This document shows positions 29,700-38,760 of a DNA stretch of 64,000 bases, in pieces; the first letter of the stretch is position 1; every line of letters starts with the position of its first letter. Both the position numbers and the translations under genes were made by a program. Origin of the DNA: JAGVSR01 sp964458265 (GTDB lineage: Bacteria > Pseudomonadota > Alphaproteobacteria > Rhizobiales > Hyphomicrobiaceae); contig CAYWIF010000008.1 in assembly GCA_964458265.1 (NCBI GenBank), forward strand, positions 1 through 64,000, given 5' to 3'. The notes under the pieces are model-generated. The model saw nothing but the letters and a program-made list of their open reading frames with translations, ran no database searches and was not told where the DNA came from.

Positions 29700-30722
29700 A
29701 TGCGAAACGTCTGGAAGCGTTGCAAAGAATGCAGTCGAAACAATAGGATACGGATCATTCGTTGCGCGGCATTTGGGTTAGCGTTGGCGGCTGCTTGGCT
29801 GCCGCTGACAACCCAAGCCTCGGCTGAGGGCGCGTTGAACGTCGTCGCCACGATCAAGCCCATCCATTCTTTGGTCGCACAGGTGATGGGTGAGGTGGGC
29901 GAACCGCGCCTCCTCGTTAGCGGCGCGGCGTCGCCACACACGTTTTCGCTCAAACCGTCGGACGCCCGGGCTCTCAACGCCGCGACCGTCGTCTTCCGCG
30001 TTTCGGAGGAGATCGAGCCGTTCACGAAGCGGATTGTTGCATCGTTGCCGAAGTCCGTGACGGTGGTGACGTTGGCCGATGCACCCGGCCTGAAGCTGCT
30101 GGACAAGCGTGGGGGCGATACGTTCGAGACGCACGACCATGGCCATGACCATGATGGCCACGGTCACGAACATGATCATGGGCATGGCAAGCATGTTCAC
30201 GGCCCGGTCCGCGACGGCCACGTCTGGCTCGATCCGCAAAATGCAGTGGCGATGGTGGGCGAGATCGCGCGCGTGTTGTCAGCGGCGGAGCCGGACAAGG
30301 CCAGCGTGTTCAGAGCCAATGCCGAGACCGCAAAGGCGGGTATCGAAGCTGCATCGAAAGACATCGAAGCCGCGTTGCAGCCGGTCAGGGGGAAGTCGTT
30401 CGTCGTGTTCCACGACGCCTACCAGTATTTCGAATCGCGTTTCGGCATGCCTGCTGCCGGGGCGATCACGGTATCGCCCGAGGTCCAGCCTTCAGCCAAG
30501 CGGCTGGGTGAGATCAGGCGCAAAATCAAGGATTTAGACGTTTCGTGCGTATTTGCCGAGCCGCAATTCAAATCGAAGCTCGTGGCGACGGTGCTGGAAG
30601 GGACGGGGGCCAAATCCGGTACGCTCGATCCGGAAGGCGCAACCTTGGAGCCGGGCCCGACTGCCTACACGGCTCTCATCACCAACCTCGCGCGCGGGTT
30701 GACGTCTTGCCTCGGCACGTAG
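29700..30722 (+). CDS. znuA: Zinc ABC transporter, periplasmic binding protein ZnuA
   Basis: High-affinity zinc capture for the ZnuABC importer. 340 residues from ATG 29700. A long basic N-terminus precedes the signal peptide (GLALAAAWLPLTTQASAEG). Zinc ligands of the family are visible (IKPIHSLVAQVM, ASPHTFSLKPSD, FHDAYQYFESRFG), plus a His/Asp-rich loop (about residues 141-167) typical of zinc-specific members. It stands alone: znuC, znuB and zur are 18 kb away (48156-50383), so the transporter is encoded in two places. A Zur-type box overlaps its promoter. Confidence 0.92.
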   Translation: MRNVWKRCKECSRNNRIRIIRCAAFGLALAAAWLPLTTQASAEGALNVVATIKPIHSLVAQVMGEVGEPRLLVSGAASPHTFSLKPSDARALNAATVVFRVSEEIEPFTKRIVASLPKSVTVVTLADAPGLKLLDKRGGDTFETHDHGHDHDGHGHEHDHGHGKHVHGPVRDGHVWLDPQNAVAMVGEIARVLSAAEPDKASVFRANAETAKAGIEAASKDIEAALQPVRGKSFVVFHDAYQYFESRFGMPAAGAITVSPEVQPSAKRLGEIRRKIKDLDVSCVFAEPQFKSKLVATVLEGTGAKSGTLDPEGATLEPGPTAYTALITNLARGLTSCLGT

Positions 30723-30745
30723 CGCCGGCAGACGCCGAATAGAAA

Positions 30746-30782
30746 ACGGGCGGCCATCGCACGATGGGCCGCCCGGTTTATT
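30746..30782. terminator. Bidirectional terminator between znuA and L,D-transpeptidase 2
   Basis: CGGGCGGCC-N10-GGGCCGCCCG with extra pairing inside, preceded by GAAAA and followed by GTTTATTT. It serves both convergent genes. Its inner part CCATCGCACGATGGGC nearly matches the palindrome at 25873. Confidence 0.8.
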
Positions 30783-30801
30783 TGGTGCCGGCGCGCGTCA
30801 G

Positions 30802-31506
30802 TTATTCGACGGCAACGGTGCGCGTGGGGGTCTCGCTTTTGCGGCCATAGTTGACGACGCGGCGCTGTTTTGCCGGTGCGGTGGCGGCAGGTGCCGCGTC
30901 TTCGTTGGCGACGGCAGCGCCGGTCTTGAAGCGTTCCCAGGTGACCGTGACGACCGTTCCGACGGGTATGCGCGGATAAAGATCCAGCACGTCTTCATTA
31001 TACATGCGGATGCAGCCCTTGGAGACGGCTTCGCCAATCGTCCAGGGGGCGTCCGTGCCGTGGATTCGGTATGTGCTCGAACCGAGATAGAGGGCGCGGA
31101 CGCCCATGGGGTTCATGGGGTGGCCGCCGGGAACCCAGGCCGGAAGGCGCGGATTTTCGCGCAGCATTTCCGGCGTCGGAGTCCAGGACGGATTCTCGCG
31201 CTTCTGAGTCACGTTCAGGCGACCCTGCCAGCGGCTCTGTTCGCGTGGAATGGCGATCGGGTAGCTGATCGCCGTGCCCGGCTTGGTGATGTAGTACAGG
31301 CGGCGGTCGCCGAAGGAGGCGATGAGCTGGCCGGGGCGATACTTTGTGCTGAAGCCGACGGTGGTCCGTTTGCCGCCCCATTCCGCATCGCCGCCCCATA
31401 GGGAGTCGGCGAACTGGGCCTGCGCGCCGGTCGGCATGGCCGCCGCCACAATGATGGAAGTGCCGACGACAGTCAGTGCCCGGGTGAAGATGGAGCGAAC
31501 CCGCAT
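30802..31506 (-). CDS. L,D-transpeptidase (YkuD family), copy 2
   Basis: 234 residues from ATG 31506 with GGAG 8 bases upstream. A signal peptide ends near GAQAQ. The YkuD domain has YRIHGTDAPWTIG (His) and SKGCIRMYNEDV (catalytic Cys). This is the ErfK/YbiS-like form common in Rhizobiales, with the marker WTPTPEMLRENPRLPAWVPG. It probably catalyses 3-3 cross-linking in the periplasm. The tail is Ala/Lys/Arg-rich. The open frame upstream to 31644 adds no recognisable sequence. Confidence 0.9.
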   Translation of the reverse strand: MRVRSIFTRALTVVGTSIIVAAAMPTGAQAQFADSLWGGDAEWGGKRTTVGFSTKYRPGQLIASFGDRRLYYITKPGTAISYPIAIPREQSRWQGRLNVTQKRENPSWTPTPEMLRENPRLPAWVPGGHPMNPMGVRALYLGSSTYRIHGTDAPWTIGEAVSKGCIRMYNEDVLDLYPRIPVGTVVTVTWERFKTGAAVANEDAAPAATAPAKQRRVVNYGRKSETPTRTVAVE

Positions 31507-32001
31507 TCTGCTACTCCAGTTTATGCTCAACGATTGGCCCTCGGCCGAAGTCCGGTTTGGACCTGAAGGCCTATCGTTAGTGTCAGTATGGTGAACGCTT
31601 GGTATATCGCAGTCGCGTATTCGAGGTGAGGGCTTTCGGGCCACACCTCGGAGCGAAGCGACAGTTTTGTTGGAGAAATTCTCCTAGAGATGTCCATAGC
31701 TTGAGCATTCGGCGGTTGATACTTAGGCGACTTGCCGTGGCACCCGCTCGGGAACGCGCCGGTCAGGCTTCGGGTTGCATCGCAGCCGTTTCGAATTGCC
31801 GGCAGTGTGCTCCGCTTTTGCGGACAACGTGGGGCCGGCTGCTGTTGGCAGTATGGCATTCGGGTTGCAGAGATCGCGATATTTGTTCTTGTCTTGTTCT
31901 GATTTTTCTTGACCGTCGCGGGCACGGAAGATATAGAACAAAACAAGTACATTGGTGTGTGGCGTCTTTGTTGTGAAACCCCGTTGCGAAGCGTTCAGAC
32001 C
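31507..32001 (+). other. 495-bp intergenic region ahead of imuA
   Basis: It separates the divergent L,D-transpeptidase 2 and imuA and contains the LexA box. Open frames at 31599-31976 (plus) and 31527-31952 (minus) have no recognisable product. The part before 31880 is less GC-rich than the flanking genes and shows nothing I can name. Confidence 0.45.
31885..31899 (+). promoter_or_regulatory. LexA (SOS) box
   Basis: GTTC-TTGTCTT-GTTC is a perfect match to the alphaproteobacterial LexA operator GTTC-N7-GTTC. It sits 103 bases before imuA, with a weaker half-match (GAAC-N7-GTAC) near 31937. LexA-controlled expression of the cassette after DNA damage is expected. Confidence 0.88.
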
Positions 32002-33042
32002 ATGGACAAGGCGCCCGCCCCCCTCGAGTTCCCGATCGCGCCTTCCAGGCAGATGCGCAGCGAAATTTCAGATGCGTCCGTGACTTTATCCGGGGGGGCG
32101 CGTTGCGTCGCGTTCCTGCCCTCCCGGATGCCCCCGCGCCGGAGCAGCGCCCTCTCAATGGCTGCTCCGGCGTCCCCGGCGGGGCTGCCTTCAGAAACCA
32201 CTCTCGAAAGATTGCGCCAGCGCATTCTGGCCATCGAGCGGCCCAAGCTCGAGGTGCGGCATGGTTTTGGTGAAGAGCCGGGCACCGGCGAGACGCCGGC
32301 GGAACTCAGTCGAGGACCCCGGACGGCGGCGTGGTCGCTCGGCATGCCGGAGGCGGACGCGCTCATTGGCGCCCATGGGCTCGATACGGCGGCTTGTCAC
32401 GAAATCAAACCTGAGCCGGGCAAAACTGCCCAGCGCGCTGCGGCGCTCGGCTTCGCTCTTGCGCTTGCCCGCCGCCGGCTCGGCGAAACGGCGCACGCGG
32501 GAAGGGGTCTGCCGCGCATCCTGTGGTGCACATCGCGGCCGACGAACCTCGACACGGGTCATCTTTATCCGCCGGGATTGGCGCGCTTCGGGTTGGATGC
32601 CGCGTCGTTTCTTTTCATCGACGCCCGGCGCGACGGCGAGGTGCTGTGGGCCTTGGAGGAAGGCCTGCGCTCGGGCAGCCTGGCGCTCGCCATCGGTTCG
32701 CTCTCCGCGATCGGACTGACACCGGCACGGCGTCTCAGTCTGGCGGCGCGGGATGGGGCGACACCGCTTCTATTGCTGACAAGCGCTCGATCGGCGCCAA
32801 GCGCGGCGACCGCCACGCGCTGGCGGATCGGCACGGCCGTCAGTTCTCCGCACCCGTTCGATCCGAAAGCTTCCGGCGCAGCGCGGATCGCGGTGCGTCT
32901 CGAACGCTGCCGATCGGCACCGCCCGCAATGCAAGCGGCGATGACTTTGGAATGGTCCGATGAAGCGTATCGTTTCCGTATGGCTTCCGCACTGGCCGAT
33001 CGAACGGCTGAAGCGGCACCGGCCCGGCGCCGTGCCGGATGA
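32002..33042 (+). CDS. imuA: ImuA, RecA-like accessory factor of the mutasome
   Basis: 346 residues from ATG 32002. ImuA is a RecA-like NTPase relative that works with ImuB and DnaE2 in SOS mutagenesis. The segment TAAWSLGMPEADALIGAHGL, then ALGFALALARRR and RILWCTSRPTNLDTGHLYPP, is typical of the alphaproteobacterial ImuA. A start at 32158 is an alternative. First gene of the operon; its 3' end overlaps imuB by 83 bases, so the two are probably translationally coupled. Confidence 0.85.
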   Translation: MDKAPAPLEFPIAPSRQMRSEISDASVTLSGGARCVAFLPSRMPPRRSSALSMAAPASPAGLPSETTLERLRQRILAIERPKLEVRHGFGEEPGTGETPAELSRGPRTAAWSLGMPEADALIGAHGLDTAACHEIKPEPGKTAQRAAALGFALALARRRLGETAHAGRGLPRILWCTSRPTNLDTGHLYPPGLARFGLDAASFLFIDARRDGEVLWALEEGLRSGSLALAIGSLSAIGLTPARRLSLAARDGATPLLLLTSARSAPSAATATRWRIGTAVSSPHPFDPKASGAARIAVRLERCRSAPPAMQAAMTLEWSDEAYRFRMASALADRTAEAAPARRRAG

Positions 33043-34621
33043 CAAACCCTTCGCACTCGTCGCCGGCGGGGCGCACGGGATTCGAATCTCAGCCATCAAC
33101 ACGCACGCCGCGCGGGAGGGCTTGCGGACGGGCATGAGCCTTGCCGATGCCCGTGCAGCCGTGCCGATCCTTGTGTCGCATCCGTGCGAGACGGAGCGGG
33201 ACGCGCGGGCGCTCAAACGTCTGGCCCTTTGGCTCGGGCGCTACGGGCCGCACCGCAATGCCGAAGGCTGCGACGGCGTATGGATCGACACCACCGGCGT
33301 CGCGCACCTCTTCGGCGGGGAAGCAGCGTTGCTTGACGACCTCGTGCAGCGGCTCGCTGGTTTCGGCATCACGGCACGTGCCGGGCTTGCCGGGACACCG
33401 GGGGCGGCCCATGCACTGGCGCGCTTTGCAACCTTGCGGCGGAGCGCGGTTCTCGCTCTTACGGGAGAGGCTGCAACGCTCGCGGCGCTTGCCGCGCTGC
33501 CGGTCGAGGCGCTGCGGCTTGCGCCTGAAACCGTTCTTCTGCTGCGGCGGCTGGGGCTCGCGCGCATCGGGCAACTCAACGAACTGCCGCGCGCAAGCCT
33601 GGAGACGCGCTTTGCGTCGGAGGCATCCGCGCGCTCCAGAGCGGCACAGGCCAAGGCGAGGGCATTGGCAGACGCGGTTCTCGTGCGGCTCGATCAGGCG
33701 TTGGGACGAACGGAGGAACCGCGGGCTGCGCTCGGGGAGCCGCCGGTTCTGTCCGAGCGGCGCTCCTGGGGCGAACCGCTGATCTCATCGGACACACTCG
33801 TTTCGGAAGTGGGCGGGCTCGCGAACGATCTTGCACGCGCGCTGAAAGCGGCGGGGCTCGGCGCGCGGCGGATCGCGCTGTCGCTTTACCGGGCAGACGG
33901 CACTGTGGCGCACGTGGAGGCGGGGATGGCGCGGGCCAGCGCAGAGGCGGTGCATTTCCTGCGGCTGCTCGACGAAAAGCTGGCTGCGATCGACGCCGGT
34001 TTCGGTATCGATGTGGCCGTGCTCGATGCGATGGCGACCGAATCGCTCGATCCGGAGCAGATCGCGCTTGGACGCGCCGGAGCGGCACCAGAGCAGGCGA
34101 TCGCGGCACTCGTCGACCGGCTGGCGAACCGGCTCGGGGCGAAGAACGTGTTCCGTCTCGCACCGCGCGCCAGCCACATTCCCGAACAGGCCGCGATGCG
34201 TGCAGCGCCGCTGGCGCCGTTGCGCGATGCCGGTGCGTTTGCATGGTCTCTGCCGGGCGAGCGGCCGTTTCTCCTGCTGTCGCCGCCCGAAGCAATCACC
34301 GTCATGGCTGAAGTTCCGGATGGGCCGCCATTACGGTTCACCTGGCGGCGGGTCGCCTATGCGGTCGCCAAGGCGTCGGGGCCGGAGCGGATCGCGCCGG
34401 AGTGGTGGCGGCATCTGCCAGGCGCGCGTGAGGAAACGCCTCATTTCGAGGACGACGGCATCGACGGCGAAATCGTCGATGCGACCGTGCGCGAGACGAC
34501 GCGCGATTACTACGTGGCGGAGACGGGAGACGGGTCGCGGTTCTGGATGTTTCGCGAGGGTTTTTATGGCGCGGCGGATCAGTGTGGCGGGCCGCGCTGG
34601 TTTCTGCACGGTCTGTTCTGA
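32960..34621 (+). CDS. imuB: ImuB, catalytically inactive Y-family polymerase homologue
   Basis: 553 residues. The N-terminus (MKRIVSVWLPHWPIERLKRH) aligns with Y-family polymerases but lacks the first catalytic Asp, as is known for ImuB. Family features include ALVAGGAHGIRISAINTHAARE and the palm acidic region replaced by DGVWIDTTGVAHLFGGE. The C-terminus (RFWMFREGFYGA) is typical. In the known system ImuB acts as a hub that links DnaE2, ImuA and the beta clamp. Overlaps imuA by 83 bases and is 12 bases ahead of dnaE2. Confidence 0.92.
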   Translation: MKRIVSVWLPHWPIERLKRHRPGAVPDDKPFALVAGGAHGIRISAINTHAAREGLRTGMSLADARAAVPILVSHPCETERDARALKRLALWLGRYGPHRNAEGCDGVWIDTTGVAHLFGGEAALLDDLVQRLAGFGITARAGLAGTPGAAHALARFATLRRSAVLALTGEAATLAALAALPVEALRLAPETVLLLRRLGLARIGQLNELPRASLETRFASEASARSRAAQAKARALADAVLVRLDQALGRTEEPRAALGEPPVLSERRSWGEPLISSDTLVSEVGGLANDLARALKAAGLGARRIALSLYRADGTVAHVEAGMARASAEAVHFLRLLDEKLAAIDAGFGIDVAVLDAMATESLDPEQIALGRAGAAPEQAIAALVDRLANRLGAKNVFRLAPRASHIPEQAAMRAAPLAPLRDAGAFAWSLPGERPFLLLSPPEAITVMAEVPDGPPLRFTWRRVAYAVAKASGPERIAPEWWRHLPGAREETPHFEDDGIDGEIVDATVRETTRDYYVAETGDGSRFWMFREGFYGAADQCGGPRWFLHGLF

Positions 34622-34633
34622 CGAGGGCGTGCG

Positions 34634-37600
34634 ATGCGTTACGCGGAACTCGACGTCACCACGAACTTCTCGTTTTTGCGCGGGGCGTCGCACGCCGACG
34701 AACTGGTCGCTCAGGCGAAGGCGTTGGGACTTAAAGCCATCGCGGTCACCGACTGCAATACGCTTGCCGGCATCGTGCGCGCGCATACGGCGGCGAAGGC
34801 GGTTGGCTTGCGGTTCATTCCCGGCGCGCGGCTCGATCTTCGAGACGCGCCAAGTTTGTTGTGCCTGCCCACGGATCGCGCCGCTTATGGCCGGCTCTCG
34901 CGATTGATCTCGCTGGGCCAGAGCCGGGCGGAGAAAGGACAGTGCCTGCTGCGGCTCGACGATGTGGCGGCGCACGCGGAAGGCAATATTTTCATTGCCG
35001 TTCCACCCGACACGATCGGCGACGGGTTCGAAGCGCAATTGCAGCGCATCGCCTCTGCATTGGCAGAGGCAAAACTCTATCTCGCAGCCTCGCACGGATT
35101 TCGCGGCGATGACCGGGCGCGGATGGGGAAACTCGCAACGCTTGCGCGGGCATGCGGGACGCCTCTGGTGGCAACGAACGCTGTGCTTTATCACGCGCCG
35201 CACCGGCGTCCGCTGCAGGATGTTCTCACCTGTGTGCGCGAACATACGACGATCAACGAAGCCGGATACCGGCTGGCGGCGAACGCAGAGCGGCACCTGA
35301 AGAAGCCGCAAGAAATAATGCGGCTCTTTCGTGGATACGAACATGCCGTGTCGCGCACACTCGACATCATGGAGGCGTGCCGGTTTTCGCTCGATGAGCT
35401 TGTCTACGAATATCCCGATGAGCCGGTGCCGCCGGGGACGACGCCGCAGGCGCATCTGGAGGCATTAACGTGGGAGGGCGCGGCGTGGCGCTTTCCGGAC
35501 GGCATTCCCGGCAAAGTGCGCGCGACGATCACACGCGAATTGCAGCTCGTCGCCGATCTCGGCTACGCGCCCTACTTTCTCACCGTGCACGATATCGTGT
35601 CGTTCGCGCGCTCGCGCGGCATTCTCTGCCAGGGACGCGGCTCGGCGGCGAACTCGGTCGTGTGTTACTGCCTCGGCATCACGGCCGTAAACCCGACGGA
35701 GGTGAACCTCCTGTTCGAACGCTTCGTCAGCCACGCGCGCAAAGAACCGCCGGACATCGACGTCGATTTCGAACACGACCGGCGCGAGGAGGTCATTCAA
35801 TACATCTACGCGCGCTACGGCCGCGACCGGGCCGGGTTGGCTGCGACCGTGATTTCCTATCGGGCGCGCTCGGCGGTGCGCGACGTCGGCAAGGCGATGG
35901 GGCTGTCTGAGGATACGGTCGCGGCGTTGGCCGGCATGGTGTGGGGGACGCGGTCGGGCGGCGTGCTGGGCGACACGCGGGTGCGCGAGGCTGGGCTCGA
36001 TCCGGCCGACCCGCTGCTCGCGACGGTTCTGGAGTTGACGGAAGACCTGATCGGTTTCCCGCGGCATCTGTCGCAGCATGTCGGCGGGTTCGTGCTGACG
36101 CGGGGACCGCTCGTCGAGTTGGTGCCGGTCGGCAACGCGGCGATGGCGGACCGCACCTTCATCGAATGGGACAAGGACGACATCGCGGCGCTCGGGCTGT
36201 TGAAGGTCGATGTGCTGGCGCTTGGGATGCTGTCGTGCATCCGGCGCGCGTTCGAACTGTTGAAGGGACATCACGGGCTCGACATGACGCTGGCGAAGGT
36301 GCCGCGCGAGGACCCGGAAACCTACGACATGCTGTGCCGCGCGGATTCCATCGGCGTGTTCCAGGTCGAAAGCCGGGCGCAGATGAACATGCTGCCGAGG
36401 CTGAAGCCGCGCTGCTTTTATGATCTCGTGATCGAAGTTGCGATCGTTAGGCCGGGGCCGATCCAGGGCGACATGGTGCATCCGTATCTCAGGCGGCGTT
36501 CGGGACTGGAGCCGGAAACCTATCCGTCGCCCGCGCCGGAGCACGGGCCGGCGGACGAACTGAAACAGATTCTCGGCAAGACGAAGGGCGTGCCGCTGTT
36601 CCAGGAACAGGCGATGCGGATCGCGATGGAGGCGGCGAAGTTTTCCGACGCGGACGTGAACGATCTGCGCAAGGCGATGGCGACGTTCCGGCGGCGCGGG
36701 ACGATCGGGCTTCTGGAAGACAAGATGGTCGAGCGGATGACGGCGCGCGGCTACGACCGCGACTTCGCCCAGCGCTGCTTCAACCAGATCAAAGGGTTTG
36801 GCGAGTACGGCTTTCCGGAAAGCCATGCGGCGAGCTTCGCGCATCTCGTTTACGCGTCGTCATGGCTCAAGTGCCATTATCCGGCGGCGTTCGCGTGCGC
36901 GCTTTTGAATTCCCAGCCGATGGGGTTTTACGCGCCGGCCCAGATCGTGCGGGATGCGCGCGAGCACGGTGTGACAGCGCGAGCGGCAGACATCAACGAC
37001 AGCGACTGGGATTCGACGCTGGAGGACGTTTGCGAGGACGGGCCGGCGCTGCGGCTGGGGTTGCGCCAGATCGATGGATTGCAGGAAGGAGAGATCGGAA
37101 AGCTTCTGGCGGCCCGGGCGAAAGCGGCGTTCCGTTCGGTGCACGATCTGTGGCAGCGGGCTGGCTTGCGGCTGCCGACGCTGGAAAAGCTTGCCGCCGC
37201 GGATGCATTTCGCTCCGTTGGCCTCGACCGGCGGCAGGCGCTGTGGGAGGTGACGGCGCTCGCGAACGCGCCGCCGCTGCCGTTGTTTTCGTGGAACGAA
37301 ACACGCGAGACAGGCGCGGAGCCGGAGGTGGCGTTGCCTCAGATGCCGCTCTCGGAGCATGTCGTGAACGATTATCAGACGCTGCGGCTTTCCCTCAAAG
37401 CGCACCCGATGAGCTTCCTGCGCGCACGGCTCAAGGCGGAGCGGGTGGCGACGTGCCACGATTTGCGGTCGATGCGCGACGGCCAGTTCGTGAGGGTCGC
37501 GGGTGTCATTCTGGTGCGGCAGCGGCCGGGGTCGGCCAAGGGCGTCGTGTTCATGACGCTCGAAGATGAATCCGGTGTCGCCAATGCGGTCGTGTGGCCG

Positions 37601-37927
37601 AAGATGCTGGAGAAGCACCGCAAGACGGTGATGCAGGCCCGGCTGATGCTGGTTTCTGGGCGCGTTCAGCGGCACGAGAGCATTATTCACATCGTAGCGA
37701 CGGGCTTGGAGGATCGCAGCGACTGGCTCGGCCTGCTGTCGGATATGGCTGGCGACATGCCGATCCCCCTTGCGAATGCCGACGAGGTGAGATCGCCGGG
37801 CCCCGACCCGCTCGCAACGGGCGCGGAGGGGCACCCGCGATGGTCACGCGGAGCGCCGTCGGTACGGCCGAGACCGATGCACCCCAGGAACGAGCGCGTT
37901 ATCCCCAAGTCCCGGGACTTCCATTGA
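34634..37927 (+). CDS. dnaE2: Error-prone DNA polymerase DnaE2 (ImuC)
   Basis: 1097 residues, the usual DnaE2 length, shorter than replicative DnaE (about 1160). The N-terminal PHP domain begins ELDVTTNFSFLRGASHADEL. The polymerase active site PDIDVDFEHDRREEV and the GRGSAANSVVCYCLGIT block are intact. The C-terminal OB-fold (VRVAGVILVRQRPGSAKGVV) precedes a basic tail ending RNERVIPKSRDFH, as seen in other DnaE2 proteins. It carries out damage-induced, mutagenic translesion synthesis with ImuA and ImuB. Last gene of the LexA-controlled unit. Confidence 0.96.
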   Translation: MRYAELDVTTNFSFLRGASHADELVAQAKALGLKAIAVTDCNTLAGIVRAHTAAKAVGLRFIPGARLDLRDAPSLLCLPTDRAAYGRLSRLISLGQSRAEKGQCLLRLDDVAAHAEGNIFIAVPPDTIGDGFEAQLQRIASALAEAKLYLAASHGFRGDDRARMGKLATLARACGTPLVATNAVLYHAPHRRPLQDVLTCVREHTTINEAGYRLAANAERHLKKPQEIMRLFRGYEHAVSRTLDIMEACRFSLDELVYEYPDEPVPPGTTPQAHLEALTWEGAAWRFPDGIPGKVRATITRELQLVADLGYAPYFLTVHDIVSFARSRGILCQGRGSAANSVVCYCLGITAVNPTEVNLLFERFVSHARKEPPDIDVDFEHDRREEVIQYIYARYGRDRAGLAATVISYRARSAVRDVGKAMGLSEDTVAALAGMVWGTRSGGVLGDTRVREAGLDPADPLLATVLELTEDLIGFPRHLSQHVGGFVLTRGPLVELVPVGNAAMADRTFIEWDKDDIAALGLLKVDVLALGMLSCIRRAFELLKGHHGLDMTLAKVPREDPETYDMLCRADSIGVFQVESRAQMNMLPRLKPRCFYDLVIEVAIVRPGPIQGDMVHPYLRRRSGLEPETYPSPAPEHGPADELKQILGKTKGVPLFQEQAMRIAMEAAKFSDADVNDLRKAMATFRRRGTIGLLEDKMVERMTARGYDRDFAQRCFNQIKGFGEYGFPESHAASFAHLVYASSWLKCHYPAAFACALLNSQPMGFYAPAQIVRDAREHGVTARAADINDSDWDSTLEDVCEDGPALRLGLRQIDGLQEGEIGKLLAARAKAAFRSVHDLWQRAGLRLPTLEKLAAADAFRSVGLDRRQALWEVTALANAPPLPLFSWNETRETGAEPEVALPQMPLSEHVVNDYQTLRLSLKAHPMSFLRARLKAERVATCHDLRSMRDGQFVRVAGVILVRQRPGSAKGVVFMTLEDESGVANAVVWPKMLEKHRKTVMQARLMLVSGRVQRHESIIHIVATGLEDRSDWLGLLSDMAGDMPIPLANADEVRSPGPDPLATGAEGHPRWSRGAPSVRPRPMHPRNERVIPKSRDFH

Positions 37928-38145
37928 ATGTCCTAAGATTTCTGCCAACAGGGAGAGAAGCCCTGTCACCCAACCGCAACGCCTGTTCCAGGATCGGGCA
38001 AAGATACCGGCTCGGTCCATCACAGCAATGCCGCTTCCTGATAGCGTCCCGCCACGATCGACACTTGAGGCTGCTTTGCCCATCGAGGGAAAGCCGTCTC
38101 GCGCGGTGTGATCCTGCGTGTCTCGCAAATGTTTGGAGATTGTCC

Positions 38146-38643
38146 ATGTCGAAGTTTCGCGCCCTTGCCTTCGCGCTCGCTGCGCTTCCCCTTTCCACTC
38201 TGGTTCTCAGTTCAACGGCGACGACGGCCGCCGCCAAGGACCCGGAGTTGATCATCAAGGTCACAAACGTTCGCGCGCTCGACCGCGCCGATGAACTCTC
38301 CGACGGCGATTTCTTCGCGCGGGTGACGATTAACGGCGAGAAGCTGGAAAGCCCGGTCGTCAAGCAGGACGGCAGCATCAAACCGGACTGGGTTCTCTCC
38401 AAAAAGGTCAAGGCCGGCGTCGTGAAAGTGAAATTAGAACTCATCGACAAGGATCTGAGCGTCGACGATCCGGTTGACATCAACCGGGTCGACAACAAGC
38501 GTGACCTCGACTTCACGGTGAACACGAAGACTTGCCGCGTCCTGGACTTCTCTCCCACGTACAAGTGCGGTGCGAAGATCACGCGCGCCGGCAAGGAAAA
38601 CAAAAAGGCCGAAGTGACCTTTGTCGTCACAGTGAAGAAGTAG
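38146..38643 (+). CDS. Secreted protein with a C2-like domain, unknown function
   Basis: 165 residues from ATG 38146 (TTGGAG upstream). A signal peptide (about 1-30, ending TTAAAKD) is followed by one beta-rich domain. The stretch LIIKVTNVRALDRADELSDG, then DFFARVTINGEKLESP, resembles the start of C2 domains with acidic residues at calcium-loop positions. Two cysteines (TCRVLDFSPTYKCGAK) may pair. C2 domains are rare in secreted bacterial proteins; the assignment rests on pattern only. A strong terminator follows. The preceding gap 37928-38145 shows nothing notable. Confidence 0.6.
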   Translation: MSKFRALAFALAALPLSTLVLSSTATTAAAKDPELIIKVTNVRALDRADELSDGDFFARVTINGEKLESPVVKQDGSIKPDWVLSKKVKAGVVKVKLELIDKDLSVDDPVDINRVDNKRDLDFTVNTKTCRVLDFSPTYKCGAKITRAGKENKKAEVTFVVTVKK

Positions 38644-38670
38644 TCTTCGCTGGCATTTCGAGTTGCAAGC

Positions 38671-38702
38671 GGGCAGGCGCCTACGGGCAGCCTGCCCTTT
38701 TT
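38671..38702 (+). terminator. Intrinsic terminator after the C2-like gene
   Basis: GGGCAGGC (38671-38678) pairs with GCCTGCCC (38690-38697), then TTTTT. Confidence 0.85.
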
Positions 38703-38760
38703 GCGTCTTGACGCGCGTGCCCGGCTTGCCGAATAGCGATTTTCAGGGCAACCAACGCAG

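Noticed and set aside
31527..31976. Protein genes ahead of imuA on either strand
   Set aside because: No family, no ribosome site, and they run over the LexA box or the L,D-transpeptidase promoter region.
35465..36844. 459-residue frame opposite dnaE2
   Set aside because: Arg/His-rich antisense shadow with no domain.
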